A DNA stretch of 64,000 bases from Leadbetterella lacustris (GCA_965234335.1 OZ248454.1:186001-250000), one strand, 5' to 3'. Counted from the stretch's first letter, positions 17,041-25,706 are shown. Notes: a model not told the origin generated them from the sequence alone. Translations and numbers: made by a program.

Positions 17041-17997
17041 TCAAATACTTGCTTGCAATGCAAACCACATTTCCTTGTCCTTTTCCGCGGTCCATATTTT
17101 AGGATGTTTGATACCTTGAGCTTCTTCATAAGCACGGGTTACATTGAAAGGCATACAGTGTTCAAATATGACATAATCACCAAAAATAGGTTTCATTAAA
17201 CCATGAATTTCTTTATAGGCTTCTGTCAAATCTAAACCTTTTGCGACTGCAGCTTTTGCAGTTTCGAGCAGCATGGTTACGTATTTCGTGGTGCTATCTA
17301 TCGACTCATTTACTTCTTTTTCATTAAAAAGAGCGTTTCCACGACCTGGAACTGCACAAACTGCACCCAATGCCTTGATGTGCTGTAAGGTTTGAGGCCA
17401 TTCTTCTAATTGGGCATCTCCACAATAAGGTGTAGCTCCGTATTCAAGCAAATCGCCACTAAAAAGTGCCTTGCAATCTGGCACCCAAGCCACGATGTCT
17501 CCACGGGTATGGCCAGCACCTAAGTGTTTCAATTCTACAATTCTATTACCCAAATTGATGGTCATGGCAGTTTCGAAAGTAATGGTAGGGAAGGTCAAAT
17601 GTGGAATAGATTCAACCGACCTAAATAGCCTTGGAAAACGGTCGGTTTCACTTTTGAAATCTTGCTCACCACGTTCATTTATCATTTCTAAAGTTTTAGC
17701 AGAGCAAATTATTTCGGCACCTTCAAATGCCGACGCACCCAATACCCTTACAGCATGATAATGGCTAAGTATTAAGTATTTTATGGGCTTGTCGGTAACT
17801 GTTCTGATTTTTTCAATCAAGGCTTGTGCCATCACTGGAGTGGCTTGTGCTTCCATAACCAACACATGATCATCTCCAATAATGACCGCACTATTGGGGT
17901 CTCCTTGGGTGGTGTAAGCGTAAACATTAGGTGCTATTTCAGTAAATGTGATTTGTTTTTCTTCCAAATCTGAAACACTGGCAAACTGTTTTTGCAT
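17041..17997 (-). CDS. MBL-fold metallo-hydrolase with atypical first metal motif
   Basis: The 318-residue metallo-beta-lactamase-fold protein shows the first motif as LSHYHAVRVLGAS, where the canonical HxHxDH would give HYHADH, so the aspartate and third histidine are replaced. Later motifs remain: GAGHTRGDIVAW and LFSGDLLEYG with the bridging-type aspartate. This may mean a single-metal site or an altered reaction. There is no signal peptide. It is the third gene of the operon, 20 bases after the permease gene. Possible roles are hydrolysis of an ester or lactone of the imported aromatic compound. Fold is secure; activity is unknown. Confidence 0.8.
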   Translation of the reverse strand: MQKQFASVSDLEEKQITFTEIAPNVYAYTTQGDPNSAVIIGDDHVLVMEAQATPVMAQALIEKIRTVTDKPIKYLILSHYHAVRVLGASAFEGAEIICSAKTLEMINERGEQDFKSETDRFPRLFRSVESIPHLTFPTITFETAMTINLGNRIVELKHLGAGHTRGDIVAWVPDCKALFSGDLLEYGATPYCGDAQLEEWPQTLQHIKALGAVCAVPGRGNALFNEKEVNESIDSTTKYVTMLLETAKAAVAKGLDLTEAYKEIHGLMKPIFGDYVIFEHCMPFNVTRAYEEAQGIKHPKIWTAEKDKEMWFALQASI

Positions 17998-18017
17998 GAT
18001 ATCTATATTTTAAATTT

Positions 18018-19352
18018 TTAGTCTTGTAAGTCTTTGCTTTCTTTTAAAAAAGGATTAATAATGAAGGCTAAAGCCACTAGTCCTATGGGATAAATTAAGC
18101 CCACAAATGGAGACAAAGCAGCCCCTACCATTATATTTGCTTTGAGAAATTCTGTAACCAAAGGCGTAGCACCGCCTATAAGGCCATTTCCTATGTTATG
18201 GGTAAAACCCATGCTGGTATATCGTACCTTGCTTTCAAAATATTCCATTACAAATATGCCCATTGGCCCATAAACCAAGGCACTGGCTATCATATTTATA
18301 AACGCCATAAAAATAAAAAGTAGCGTTGTGTTTAGTGATAAACCATGGGCTGTGGAAAGTCCTTCAGGATTGCCTAATGCATGAAATAGATAAAATGAAA
18401 TAGGTATAGAAATTAAGCCTAAGCATATACCCATGAATATGACTTTTTTTCTTCCTACTTTATCGCTCCAAGCTCCTGCCCATTGAAAAAACGGTGTTCC
18501 TAGCAACATGGCCACAGCCAAAATAGTGAAACTCGTAAACTCGTCTACTTTCATGGCCCTCTGCAAAAAATAAAGTGTTACAAATTGTGAAGTCTGCATT
18601 ATAGTACTCTGGGCGGCATTTCCTCCAAAAATCAACATCAACATGAGCTTTATCTGCTTCCATGAATTCAAAGATTCTTTCACTGGCGATTTTGATAAAT
18701 TGCCCGAGGCTTTCATTTCTAAATAAACAGGCGTCTCATCCATTTTTCGCCTTGCCAGATAAGAAAAAAACACCAAGAATGCACTACTCAGAAATGGCAA
18801 TCGCCAGCCCCAACTATTAAAATCCTCAGGGCTCATTACTGATTGTACACCTATTACCACAATTAAACATAACAAAAGTCCTATTGGAACCGTGGCTTGA
18901 ATAAATCCAGTGTAATAACCGCGTTTGTTGGCAGGAGCATTTTCGGCGACATACACAATGGCACCAGAATACTCGCCACTTAAAGCAAAGCCTTGTGCCA
19001 ACCTTAGCACTAACAATAAGATAGGTGCCGCCCAGCCAATTTGGTTAAATGTTGGAATAAGTCCAATAAAAAAAGTAGCTCCACCCATAAGCAACAAGGA
19101 TAGCAAAAACGATTTTTTACGTCCTTTTCTGTCACCCAAACTCCCAAAGAAAAGCGAGCCAATCGGCCTTACAAAAAACGAAGAACCTACGATAGCTAAA
19201 GTTTCCAAAAATGCGGTATCACTATTGGCAGGAAATAGCTGACTACTCAATAATTTTGCTAATATTACAGCTAAAAATAAATCATACCACTCCAATAAAG
19301 TCCCTGTTGCAGAGGCTATTATAGCCGTTTTCATTTTATTTTCAAGCACCAT
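18018..19352 (-). CDS. MHS-family MFS permease
   Basis: The 444-residue, twelve-helix transporter of the metabolite:H+ symporter branch has ATGTLLEWYDLFLAVILAK near the start, where GxxxEWYD is the branch signature. RPIGSLFFGSLGDRKGRKKS is the helix 2-3 loop, and RLAQGFALSGEYSGAIVYVAE lies in helix 4-5. Relatives import alpha-ketoglutarate, shikimate, proline and aromatic acids such as 4-methylmuconolactone or protocatechuate. Placed directly after the MarR regulator and before catabolic genes, it is the likely uptake system for the operon's substrate. A second in-frame ATG at 19334 is possible; the first leaves a five-base gap to the regulator's stop. Confidence 0.85.
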   Translation of the reverse strand: MVLENKMKTAIIASATGTLLEWYDLFLAVILAKLLSSQLFPANSDTAFLETLAIVGSSFFVRPIGSLFFGSLGDRKGRKKSFLLSLLLMGGATFFIGLIPTFNQIGWAAPILLLVLRLAQGFALSGEYSGAIVYVAENAPANKRGYYTGFIQATVPIGLLLCLIVVIGVQSVMSPEDFNSWGWRLPFLSSAFLVFFSYLARRKMDETPVYLEMKASGNLSKSPVKESLNSWKQIKLMLMLIFGGNAAQSTIMQTSQFVTLYFLQRAMKVDEFTSFTILAVAMLLGTPFFQWAGAWSDKVGRKKVIFMGICLGLISIPISFYLFHALGNPEGLSTAHGLSLNTTLLFIFMAFINMIASALVYGPMGIFVMEYFESKVRYTSMGFTHNIGNGLIGGATPLVTEFLKANIMVGAALSPFVGLIYPIGLVALAFIINPFLKESKDLQD

Positions 19353-19357
19353 GTTTT

Positions 19358-19786
19358 TTAGATACAGTTATAAATGATTAATTTTAAGACAGCTTGAGTT
19401 TCTTGTTTTTGGTCTTCTGAAATATTTTTCAAAGCAAAGTCTCTAAATTTGGGAACTTCTTTTTTAAGCATATCAATAGTTTCGTTTCCCTTTTGAGTAA
19501 TATTAATTTGAGTCATTTTCCCATGAGTTGGGTGCGGAATTCTTTCTAAATACCCATTGGATTCCAAAAGATCAATAATTCTTGTAATCGATGCTTTATC
19601 TTTAAATACTCTTTTGGCAATTTCAGTTTGGGTGATTCCATTGTAGTCAATAATCATATTTAAAACAAGCCATTGGTCTAGCGTTATTCCATACCCTTCA
19701 TTTTTTAATTGGGTCTGAAAATACTGACGATATACTTTAATGGCTTTTTCTAATGTGTAAAAAAATGATTGGTTTAGCTGTTCCAT
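19358..19786 (-). CDS. MarR-family transcriptional regulator
   Basis: The winged-helix protein of about 142 residues is typical of MarR. N-terminal dimer helices are followed by ITLDQWLVLNMIIDYNGITQTEIAKRVFKDKASITRIIDLL (given here only to locate the HTH, about residues 35-75) and the wing RIPHPTHGKMTQINIT. It is the first gene of the eleven-gene operon. The start is taken at the ATG 19784-19786. A longer frame from 19822 would begin inside a perfect palindrome that is the probable operator, so it is rejected. MarR proteins commonly repress their own operon and release DNA on binding a phenolic ligand, which fits here. Confidence 0.85.
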   Translation of the reverse strand: MEQLNQSFFYTLEKAIKVYRQYFQTQLKNEGYGITLDQWLVLNMIIDYNGITQTEIAKRVFKDKASITRIIDLLESNGYLERIPHPTHGKMTQINITQKGNETIDMLKKEVPKFRDFALKNISEDQKQETQAVLKLIIYNCI

Positions 19787-19800
19787 TTTCAAAATTAAAA

Positions 19801-19826
19801 ATTTATGTTGATATATCAACATAAAT
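19801..19826 (-). promoter_or_regulatory. Perfect 26-bp palindrome, probable MarR operator
   Basis: Positions 19801-19826 form an uninterrupted palindrome whose core reads TTGATATATCAA, ending 15 bases before the MarR start codon. On the minus strand TATTTATG, one mismatch from the TAnnTTTG -7 element, overlaps its distal edge. A bound dimer would block transcription initiation. Autoregulation of the whole operon by the MarR protein is the natural reading. Confidence 0.7.
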
Positions 19827-20080
19827 ATGAAAATAATTTGAATTTCCTTTAATATTTTAACAATTAAGAATGAATCATTAATTCAGCTATATGTTTTTTT
19901 GAAAATGTAAACTCTAATGAATTAAACATTTACCTTTCTTTGTAGAGTCATTGAAAAGTATTAATCGGCTTTGCTAAGGGTTATCCATGAATAAATATTA
20001 CAGTTAAAAACCTTAATTTAAAGGTATTACGCATAACTTAATTCATATTTTAAAAAATATTTTTTTATATCAGAAAAAAC

Positions 20081-20314
20081 ATGTTCCAACCTGACAAACA
20101 AATTTTGTTAGAAATCGTAATAAACCAAATGCCACTTGGCCAATACAAAGGCACGCTTTTGTGTGATTTGCCCGTCAGCTATTTAGAATGGTTTCTCAGA
20201 AAAGGTGGCTTTCCAGAAGGCAAACTGGGTATGCAGCTTTCTACGGTTTACGAAATAAAATCAAACGCCTTGGACGAAATTCTTTGGACAATAAAGAAGA
20301 TGAAACATTCATGA
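20081..20314 (+). CDS. DUF3820 family protein
   Basis: The 77-residue protein matches the DUF3820 pattern: MPLGQYKGTLLCDLPVSYLEWF, then GGFPEGKLGMQLSTVYEIKSN. Family members have been described as putative quorum-sensing-regulated virulence factors, but the molecular role is unclear. The gene stands alone between the MarR operon and a decayed glycosidase, with an AT-rich upstream region. No operon partner is apparent. Confidence 0.75.
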   Translation: MFQPDKQILLEIVINQMPLGQYKGTLLCDLPVSYLEWFLRKGGFPEGKLGMQLSTVYEIKSNALDEILWTIKKMKHS

Positions 20315-20408
20315 CTTAGATTTCAGACACATAGAAATGACTATTTTTTAGCGTTTTTCCGGTAAATTAGAAATAGCATTATTTGCCATAATGTTCACCT
20401 AGCACCTT

Positions 20409-20930
20409 TTAAGCCATTTTGCCTTGCGGAGAGAATATTTCTCCTTGATGAAAAAGGTCGATTTCAGTCGGAAACCACTTCCAAATAAACGCACCTGCAC
20501 ACCATGACTGTTTCCAAGCACTTTCAAAGAAAGATTGATAGGCTTTAGCTTGAATAGGTTCGTTTTTGGGTTTTGTGTATTCAGTTTCCGATGGCTCTGC
20601 GGCACTAAAGTCGTTGCTGAAATGATCTAATTCAGTAAACAATGTGGGCTTTGGGTACTTAGAAGCATATTTATAAAGCTTTTTCAGGTGGGTTTTCTAC
20701 CCTTTGTTTAATTCCTCTATACTTGGATCTCGTTTGTCAGACGATGGCAGATTCACCGAAAATCCCAAATTTTAATCGGGCACTTTTTTCAAACACAATA
20801 TTCAACCATTTTTAGTTTAGATAGCGTACAAACCAACAGATGTGAACAATCCATTTTAAGTTTTAAAACTTCGATGACTTATTCAAATCCTTCCTACCGA
20901 TTTGGTAATGGCAAAACAACATATCTTTGA
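20409..20930 (-). pseudogene. Decayed GH113-like glycosidase, C-terminal remnant
   Basis: On the minus strand a single frame reads GFSVNLPSSDKRDPSIEELNKG, a stop, KTHLKKLYKYASKYPKPTLF, then TELDHFSNDFSAAEP, AYQSFFESAWKQSW and AGAFIWKWFP before a TAA at 20409-20411. This matches the C-terminal half of GH113-like (beta-mannanase-type) TIM-barrel glycosidases, where the sequence runs SPTVEELKKGW and AGGFLWKWF. In-frame stops occur at 20697-20699 (TAG where Trp is expected) and 20772-20774. Further upstream, scattered matches such as NKSSKF need frame changes up to about 20930. The N-terminal half is missing or unrecognisable. I infer gene death by point mutation and erosion rather than recent disruption. 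Confidence 0.6.
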
Positions 20931-21237
20931 AACTCATCGAAGTTTTCCTAACAGAAGTATACAAAAACTTAAGCAATTGAGGATTATTCCTATCGGTGGG
21001 AACTCTGCTCGACAAGCTTTAACATCATTTTCAGAAATGGCTATGAAAGAGATATTAAAGCCAGCGAAATAAGGTGGCAGTTTAATTTTTCCATTTCCAA
21101 AAACAAAGTTTTCATTCTTATAATACATCGAAAACGTCTTTTTCCGGATATTTGTTGGTTTCGATTATCATATCATCGTATTTATGACTTAACCTGCCCA
21201 AGCATTTTCAAATGCTAGCAATTCTAAACTTCAACCC
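20931..21237. other. Intergenic stretch between decayed glycosidase and nagA
   Basis: I see no gene here. A short frame on the minus strand (about 20934-21128) has no recognisable domain and may be further wreckage of the glycosidase. A dyad AGCATTT-TC-AAATGCT at 21201-21216 lies upstream of the nagA promoter and could be a protein-binding site. Confidence 0.4.
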
Positions 21238-21272
21238 TTTGGCCAATATCGTCAAAAAAAATACTAATTTTG
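21238..21272 (+). promoter_or_regulatory. Candidate promoter for nagA
   Basis: TTTG at 21238-21241 and TAATTTTG at 21265-21272 match the Bacteroidota -33 and -7 elements, with 23 bases between. They sit about 40 bases before the nagA start codon. Confidence 0.45.
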
Positions 21273-21313
21273 ACTTTAGCAAATAACATTTTTAATATTC
21301 AAGCAAAGGAATA

Positions 21314-22411
21314 ATGACTACGATTTCTTGTAAAAACCTTTACACTGGTTCAGAAAAACTAGAGAACCAAAGCCTTGATATAGCAGATGGTAAAATTACA
21401 AAAATTGAACCGACTGGAAACCTCAAAAATTATGACTTTGAAAACCTCGCTCCTACCTTAATAGATTTGCACATAAACGGTGGAGAAGAGCTTCATTTTA
21501 CCCACCAACCCAATGCACAAACGCTGAAAGATATTGAATTTTCAGCCAAAAAAAATGGAGTTGGGTATGTACTGCCCACACTCATCACTTCATCAGTTGA
21601 AAATATCTTTGAAGGATTAACCGCTATTAAAAGCTATTGCACCGAAAACCCCGATTCCGGAGTTTTGGGTATGCATTTGGAAGGGCCATTTATTTCTGTA
21701 AAAAAACGAGGTGCACATCTCGAAAAATATATCAAAATTCCGACTGACGACATACTTCGAGAAATCATAGACCATGGCGGCAAATATCTAAAAATGATTA
21801 CTGTAGCACCTGAAAATTTCACTAACAAACAACTGAGTATCTTAGTAGAGTCTGGTGTCAAGGTGTCTATTGGACATTCAAATGCCACCTTTGAAAGGGC
21901 ACAAGAAGCATTTGGATTAGGAATCAACTTGGTGACACATCTTTTCAATGCCATGTCGCCTTTTAACCACCGTGAGCCAGGACTGGCGGGTGCAGCACTT
22001 TCGAATGACACGGTTTTTACACCAATAATCCTCGACGATGTGCATGTTGCCATAGCAGCAGCCAAGCTTACTCACAAACTCAAAGAAGACAAGTTGTTTT
22101 TGATTTCAGATGCTTTGTTTCAGAATCATAAAAAGCAAAATTTTAAATGGGACGAATTTGATGCATCTTTAAAAGATGGAAACTATATAAATTCAGACGG
22201 AAACTTGGCTGGTGCAACTATCTCCATGGCTGACGCGGTGAAAAATGCGGTCAAATGGCTCAAAGTAGATGCTTCGGAAGCCATAAAAATGGCCACCAGA
22301 ACACCCGCCGAAGTTATCAGTGAAGAAATTGGACAATTAAAAATTGGCAGTAGAGCTAAATTCTGTACCTTTTCAAATACACTTGAGGATTTCAAGTATC
22401 TCGAGTATTGA
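21314..22411 (+). CDS. nagA: N-acetylglucosamine-6-phosphate deacetylase
   Basis: The 365-residue amidohydrolase-fold enzyme converts GlcNAc-6-phosphate to glucosamine-6-phosphate and acetate in amino-sugar recycling. Visible residues include the metal-binding glutamate in GMHLEGPFIS (about 115), histidines in VSIGHSNATFE and VTHLFNAMSPFNHREPG, and the catalytic aspartate in LISDAL (about 265). The C-terminal AGATISMADAVKNAV and TRTPAEVI are typical of NagA. It stands alone with its own candidate promoter, flanked by two decayed genes. No nagB or GlcNAc transporter is in the window. Confidence 0.92.
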   Translation: MTTISCKNLYTGSEKLENQSLDIADGKITKIEPTGNLKNYDFENLAPTLIDLHINGGEELHFTHQPNAQTLKDIEFSAKKNGVGYVLPTLITSSVENIFEGLTAIKSYCTENPDSGVLGMHLEGPFISVKKRGAHLEKYIKIPTDDILREIIDHGGKYLKMITVAPENFTNKQLSILVESGVKVSIGHSNATFERAQEAFGLGINLVTHLFNAMSPFNHREPGLAGAALSNDTVFTPIILDDVHVAIAAAKLTHKLKEDKLFLISDALFQNHKKQNFKWDEFDASLKDGNYINSDGNLAGATISMADAVKNAVKWLKVDASEAIKMATRTPAEVISEEIGQLKIGSRAKFCTFSNTLEDFKYLEY

Positions 22412-22687
22412 TTTTCATTTATTTCTGAAATTATGATATAATTTATATAAATGATAAATTTCGAATTTATAATTTATACGGAATTTATATTTATTATCGA
22501 AAATAAACTATACAACAGTTCATCAATACAATACCCTCATGACCAATAATTTGTAACCAAACCACAGAATAAAACTCTTATTGAGGAGTTACAACATTTT
22601 GTTTGACGATATAGTTTTGTGCTTTCATTTTTTTAAAAATACCGCCGAAAGACAAACTTGATAGATTTAAAACTTCAACATAAATTA

Positions 22688-23422
22688 ATGAAGAACAGAA
22701 TATTAATATTCATTTTTCCCATTTTTTAGTTCTAGGACTTGCCGGCAAATAGTGATAAATGAGCTAATGATCTCCAACTCTAATGACATCAAAGACAATA
22801 TAGCAGTATTTTCTAACTGTATCGAGATATATAACAACGAAAATACAATGGTAGATTTGCACAGTCAATTCCCGAATTCTAATTGCGATTTACAAGATTG
22901 ACCTATTCCAATGAAATGACTTAATTCTAGCCAATCAGGCGAAGAAAGCGATATCCTGTACTAAACCATCAATCTCAACTACAAGAATGTCGGCGTCACC
23001 TATTTTGACAACTTTATTGTGACCCGAACTTCAAAAAATATTAAAACCGGAAGGGAAACTTCCAACAATGGATTTGAAATTATTTCATAATTTTCAGATT
23101 CAACTATTTTTAGAATAAGCCATTCCTTAAAAGCCAAGATTATTGTTCTTGGGCGATTCTCAACAAAAAATGAGCAGGTAAACGGCATAATGTGGATTTA
23201 CTTTCAAAATGGAATCTAAATTGAATTTATGGAAATGTTTAATCGCTGGGAGGGGAATATCGGAGTTTTTTGAGCGAGATATAGTGGAGTTACATACTTT
23301 AGAATGGCAAGAGTGGTAATGAAAGTATAAAATACAATGTTTCCGATGACACCTACAGCTTTGTTTTGAAAGTTATAAACGACACCAAAGTTTATTCTAG
23401 CTTCTATAAAGTCCAAAAATAG
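22688..23422 (+). pseudogene. Decayed gene for a small secreted or lipoprotein
   Basis: The 1.1-kb gap after nagA has no intact frame, but coding traces line up on the plus strand. They begin with a signal-peptide-like start at 22688 (MKNRILIFIFPIF then a stop). A frame from 22767 reads ISNSNDIKDNIAVFSN and IEIYNNENTMVDLHSQFP, another reads YKNVGVTYFDNFIVTRTS, and the end reads YNVSDDTYSFVLKVINDTKV then SSFYKVQK and TAG at 23420-23422. Successive pieces lie in different frames and are broken by stops, as expected of a gene eroded by indels. No family is recognised. The rest of 22412-23535 is AT-rich with nothing I can call. Confidence 0.45.
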
Positions 23423-23535
23423 TGTAATTTCGCAATTAATACCTTCTTCTATAAAGTAAATAAAGAAGATGAGTTAAAATTACATAGTTTTCAATAAATA
23501 CTGAAAATTTCATAATAATTATATTTTCAAACTAT

Positions 23536-23778
23536 ATGAATATTAAAGAAACAATATCAAAAGCCTTAAAAATACTTCAAGCTGGCGACTGGGAAGGTTC
23601 GCACAACATCGCACAATCAAAGGAAGGCCACCCAGACTTTGACAGACTCCATGCTTTGCTGCACCGTATGGAAGGCGACGAATGGAATGCCAAATATTGG
23701 TATAAGAGATGTAAGATTGAGTTTCCAAAAATTTCTATAGAAGCTGAAATAGAGATGCTGATGGAGAATTACAGTTAA
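23536..23778 (+). CDS. Small conserved hypothetical protein
   Basis: The 80-residue soluble protein contains QAGDWEGSHNIAQSKEG followed by FDRLHALLHRMEGDEWNAKYWYKRC. The look is of a short helical-repeat (tetratricopeptide-like) protein, and small proteins with the same WEGAH / HRxEGDxWNAxYWY pattern occur in many bacteria without known function. It follows the decayed gene, and its own stop is 72 bases from the convergent ald stop. I do not recognise a function. Confidence 0.7.
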   Translation: MNIKETISKALKILQAGDWEGSHNIAQSKEGHPDFDRLHALLHRMEGDEWNAKYWYKRCKIEFPKISIEAEIEMLMENYS

Positions 23779-23788
23779 TTATATAAAA

Positions 23789-23817
23789 ATAAATCCCCGA
23801 AAAGTTCAGGGATTTAT
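23789..23817 (-). terminator. Rho-independent terminator of ald
   Basis: A nine-base-pair stem (ATAAATCCC with GGGATTTAT) with an 11-base loop lies 34 bases after the ald stop. On the minus strand the stem is followed by a T-rich run (ATTTTTATAT). It may also stop the convergent small gene. Confidence 0.65.
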
Positions 23818-23850
23818 GATAACAAAAAAATATAACGTTTGGGAAAATCC

Positions 23851-24966
23851 TTAAATAAATTGATCCTCTAACTCACTAAGCGTTAAGTTCCAAGCATCTG
23901 CTACTCCTTTATACACCACAGCTCCATTTACTACGTTGAGGCCTTTTTTGAGTTCATCGTTTTCTATACAAGCTTTTTTCCAGCCTTTGTTGGCCAACTG
24001 TAGCACATAAGGCAAAGTGGCATTTGTCAAAGCCAAGGTAGAAGTATAAGGTACAGCACCGGGCATATTGGCTACACAATAATGCACAACTTCGTCTATC
24101 ACAAAAACCGGGTCTTCATGAGTAGTTGGTTTACAGGTTTCTATGCATCCACCTTGGTCTACCGCCACATCTACCACAACTGTTCCTGGTTTCATCAACT
24201 TGAGCATATCTCTCGTAATCAAATGTGGAGCTTTTGCACCCGGAATCAATACAGCACCTACTACCAAATCAGCGTCCTTAATAGCTTCCTTTATATTGTA
24301 TTCATTTGAAAGTATGGTGGTTACATTGGCTGGCATAATATCAGACAACTGTCTTAATCTATTGAGACTTATGTCCATTATCACCACTCTTGCTCCTAGA
24401 CCTGCGGCCATTTTGGCTGCTTGTGTGCCTACTATTCCACCACCCAAAATCAATACTTTACCAGAAGGAACACCGGGCACTCCTCCTAAGAGAACTCCTT
24501 TTCCTTTTTGAGGCTTCTCTAGGTATTTAGCACCTTCCTGAATGGCCATTCTACCTGCCACTTCCGACATCGGAATCAATAAGGGCAGCGACCTATCTAG
24601 TTTCTCTACGGTCTCATAAGCCAAACATACAGCTTCACTTTTTATCATAGCGTGTGTAAGTGGCTCTGAAGACGCAAAGTGAAAATAAGTAAATACCAAC
24701 TGATCCTTTTTAATGAGGTTGTATTCAGAGGCTACGGGCTCTTTGACTTTCACTATCATTTCGGCTTTGGCATAAACCTCCTCAATAGTGTCCAGTATAG
24801 TAGCTCCAGCTGCTGTAAAGTCAGTATCGGCAAAACCGCTGTTAAATCCAGCGTCTTTTTGTATATAAACTGTGTGTCCAAACTTAAGCAGTTCCATGAC
24901 CCCAGCTGGAGTCATGGCTACTCTGTTTTCGTTGTTTTTAATTTCTTTTGGTACCCCGAGAATCAT
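23851..24966 (-). CDS. ald: Alanine dehydrogenase
   Basis: The 371-residue NAD-dependent enzyme interconverts L-alanine with pyruvate and ammonia. Key features are the N-terminal GVPKEIKNNENRVAMTPAGV, the substrate-binding lysine in VKVKEP (about 75), the catalytic histidine in TYFHFAS (about 96), the Rossmann turn LILGGGIVGTQAA (about 172) and VVDVAVDQGGCIET (about 270). The length equals the family norm. It is divergent from an Lrp-family gene, the usual arrangement for Lrp-controlled alanine catabolism. Confidence 0.95.
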   Translation of the reverse strand: MILGVPKEIKNNENRVAMTPAGVMELLKFGHTVYIQKDAGFNSGFADTDFTAAGATILDTIEEVYAKAEMIVKVKEPVASEYNLIKKDQLVFTYFHFASSEPLTHAMIKSEAVCLAYETVEKLDRSLPLLIPMSEVAGRMAIQEGAKYLEKPQKGKGVLLGGVPGVPSGKVLILGGGIVGTQAAKMAAGLGARVVIMDISLNRLRQLSDIMPANVTTILSNEYNIKEAIKDADLVVGAVLIPGAKAPHLITRDMLKLMKPGTVVVDVAVDQGGCIETCKPTTHEDPVFVIDEVVHYCVANMPGAVPYTSTLALTNATLPYVLQLANKGWKKACIENDELKKGLNVVNGAVVYKGVADAWNLTLSELEDQFI

Positions 24967-25040
24967 ATAGTTTGTTGAAAATGCATTGCGACCAGCCGAT
25001 GCTTATTGTTTTTGAAATGTTTAACAAAATTATATGATAA

Positions 25041-25155
25041 AGAATATTTTTGTGTGTTACACTCTGAAATAAGAAAATAACTATTAATTTCACTCGCAAA
25101 ACAGAATATTTTTCGATTATTCAAAATTATCAATAAGAAAAAAGTAATATTTTCG
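25041..25155. promoter_or_regulatory. Phased AATATTTTT repeats between ald and the Lrp gene
   Basis: AGAATATTTTT occurs at 25041-25051 and again at 25103-25113, and AATATTTTCG at 25146-25155. The shared AATATTTT cores begin at 25043, 25105 and 25146, spacings of 62 and 41 bases, close to six and four helical turns. Lrp octamers wrap DNA over such phased sites. Function is inference. Confidence 0.4.
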
Positions 25156-25156
25156 G

Positions 25157-25621
25157 ATGAAAATTAAGATAGATGACATAGACAAAAAAATTTTGCTGCT
25201 TTTGCAGCACGATTCTACGCTGACTTATAAAGAGATTGCCAAAAAAATTAACCTTTCTCTCAGTCCAGTTCATGATAGAATCAAGCGGCTAGAACAGGAA
25301 GGCGTTGTAGAAAGATATGTGGGAATCCTGAACAAAAAAATGTTGGGTGTTGGACTTACCGTATTTTCGCAAGTAACATTAATAAGGCAAACGCGTGAAG
25401 TTTCGCAAATTTTTGACATCGCCATAAAACAGCTGCCAGAGGTGGTAGAGTGTAACTTCGTTTCAGGAAGTTTTGATTATCTTTTAAAAATAATTGTGGC
25501 AGACATGGAAGCCTACCACAATTTTCACCAAATGAAGCTTTCAACTATTGAAGGAGTATCTTTAATTAACTCCTTTTTTGTGATGTCAGAAGTAAAGAGT
25601 ACTACCGAGATTATGCTTTGA
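25157..25621 (+). CDS. Lrp/AsnC-family transcriptional regulator
   Basis: The 154-residue protein has an N-terminal HTH (about 1-60: KIDDIDKKILLLLQHDSTLTY, then EIAKKINLSLSPVHDRIKRL) and a C-terminal RAM ligand-binding domain (about 70-150, with VVECNFVSGSFDYLLKIIV). It is transcribed away from ald across a gap with phased repeats, so it probably controls alanine dehydrogenase in response to an amino acid. Its 3' end faces the metalloprotease gene. The effector is not predictable from sequence. Confidence 0.88.
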   Translation: MKIKIDDIDKKILLLLQHDSTLTYKEIAKKINLSLSPVHDRIKRLEQEGVVERYVGILNKKMLGVGLTVFSQVTLIRQTREVSQIFDIAIKQLPEVVECNFVSGSFDYLLKIIVADMEAYHNFHQMKLSTIEGVSLINSFFVMSEVKSTTEIML

Positions 25622-25706
25622 AAAGATGAATTTTCAATGCATTAATAAATTAAGACAGAATCCATCCAATTAATGAATAACTAGTTAGTCAAACAGCACA
25701 GCATAT

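Noticed and set aside
19786..19822. Extended N-terminus of the MarR protein
   Set aside because: The extension would be encoded by the operator palindrome; the ATG at 19784-19786 fits the family.
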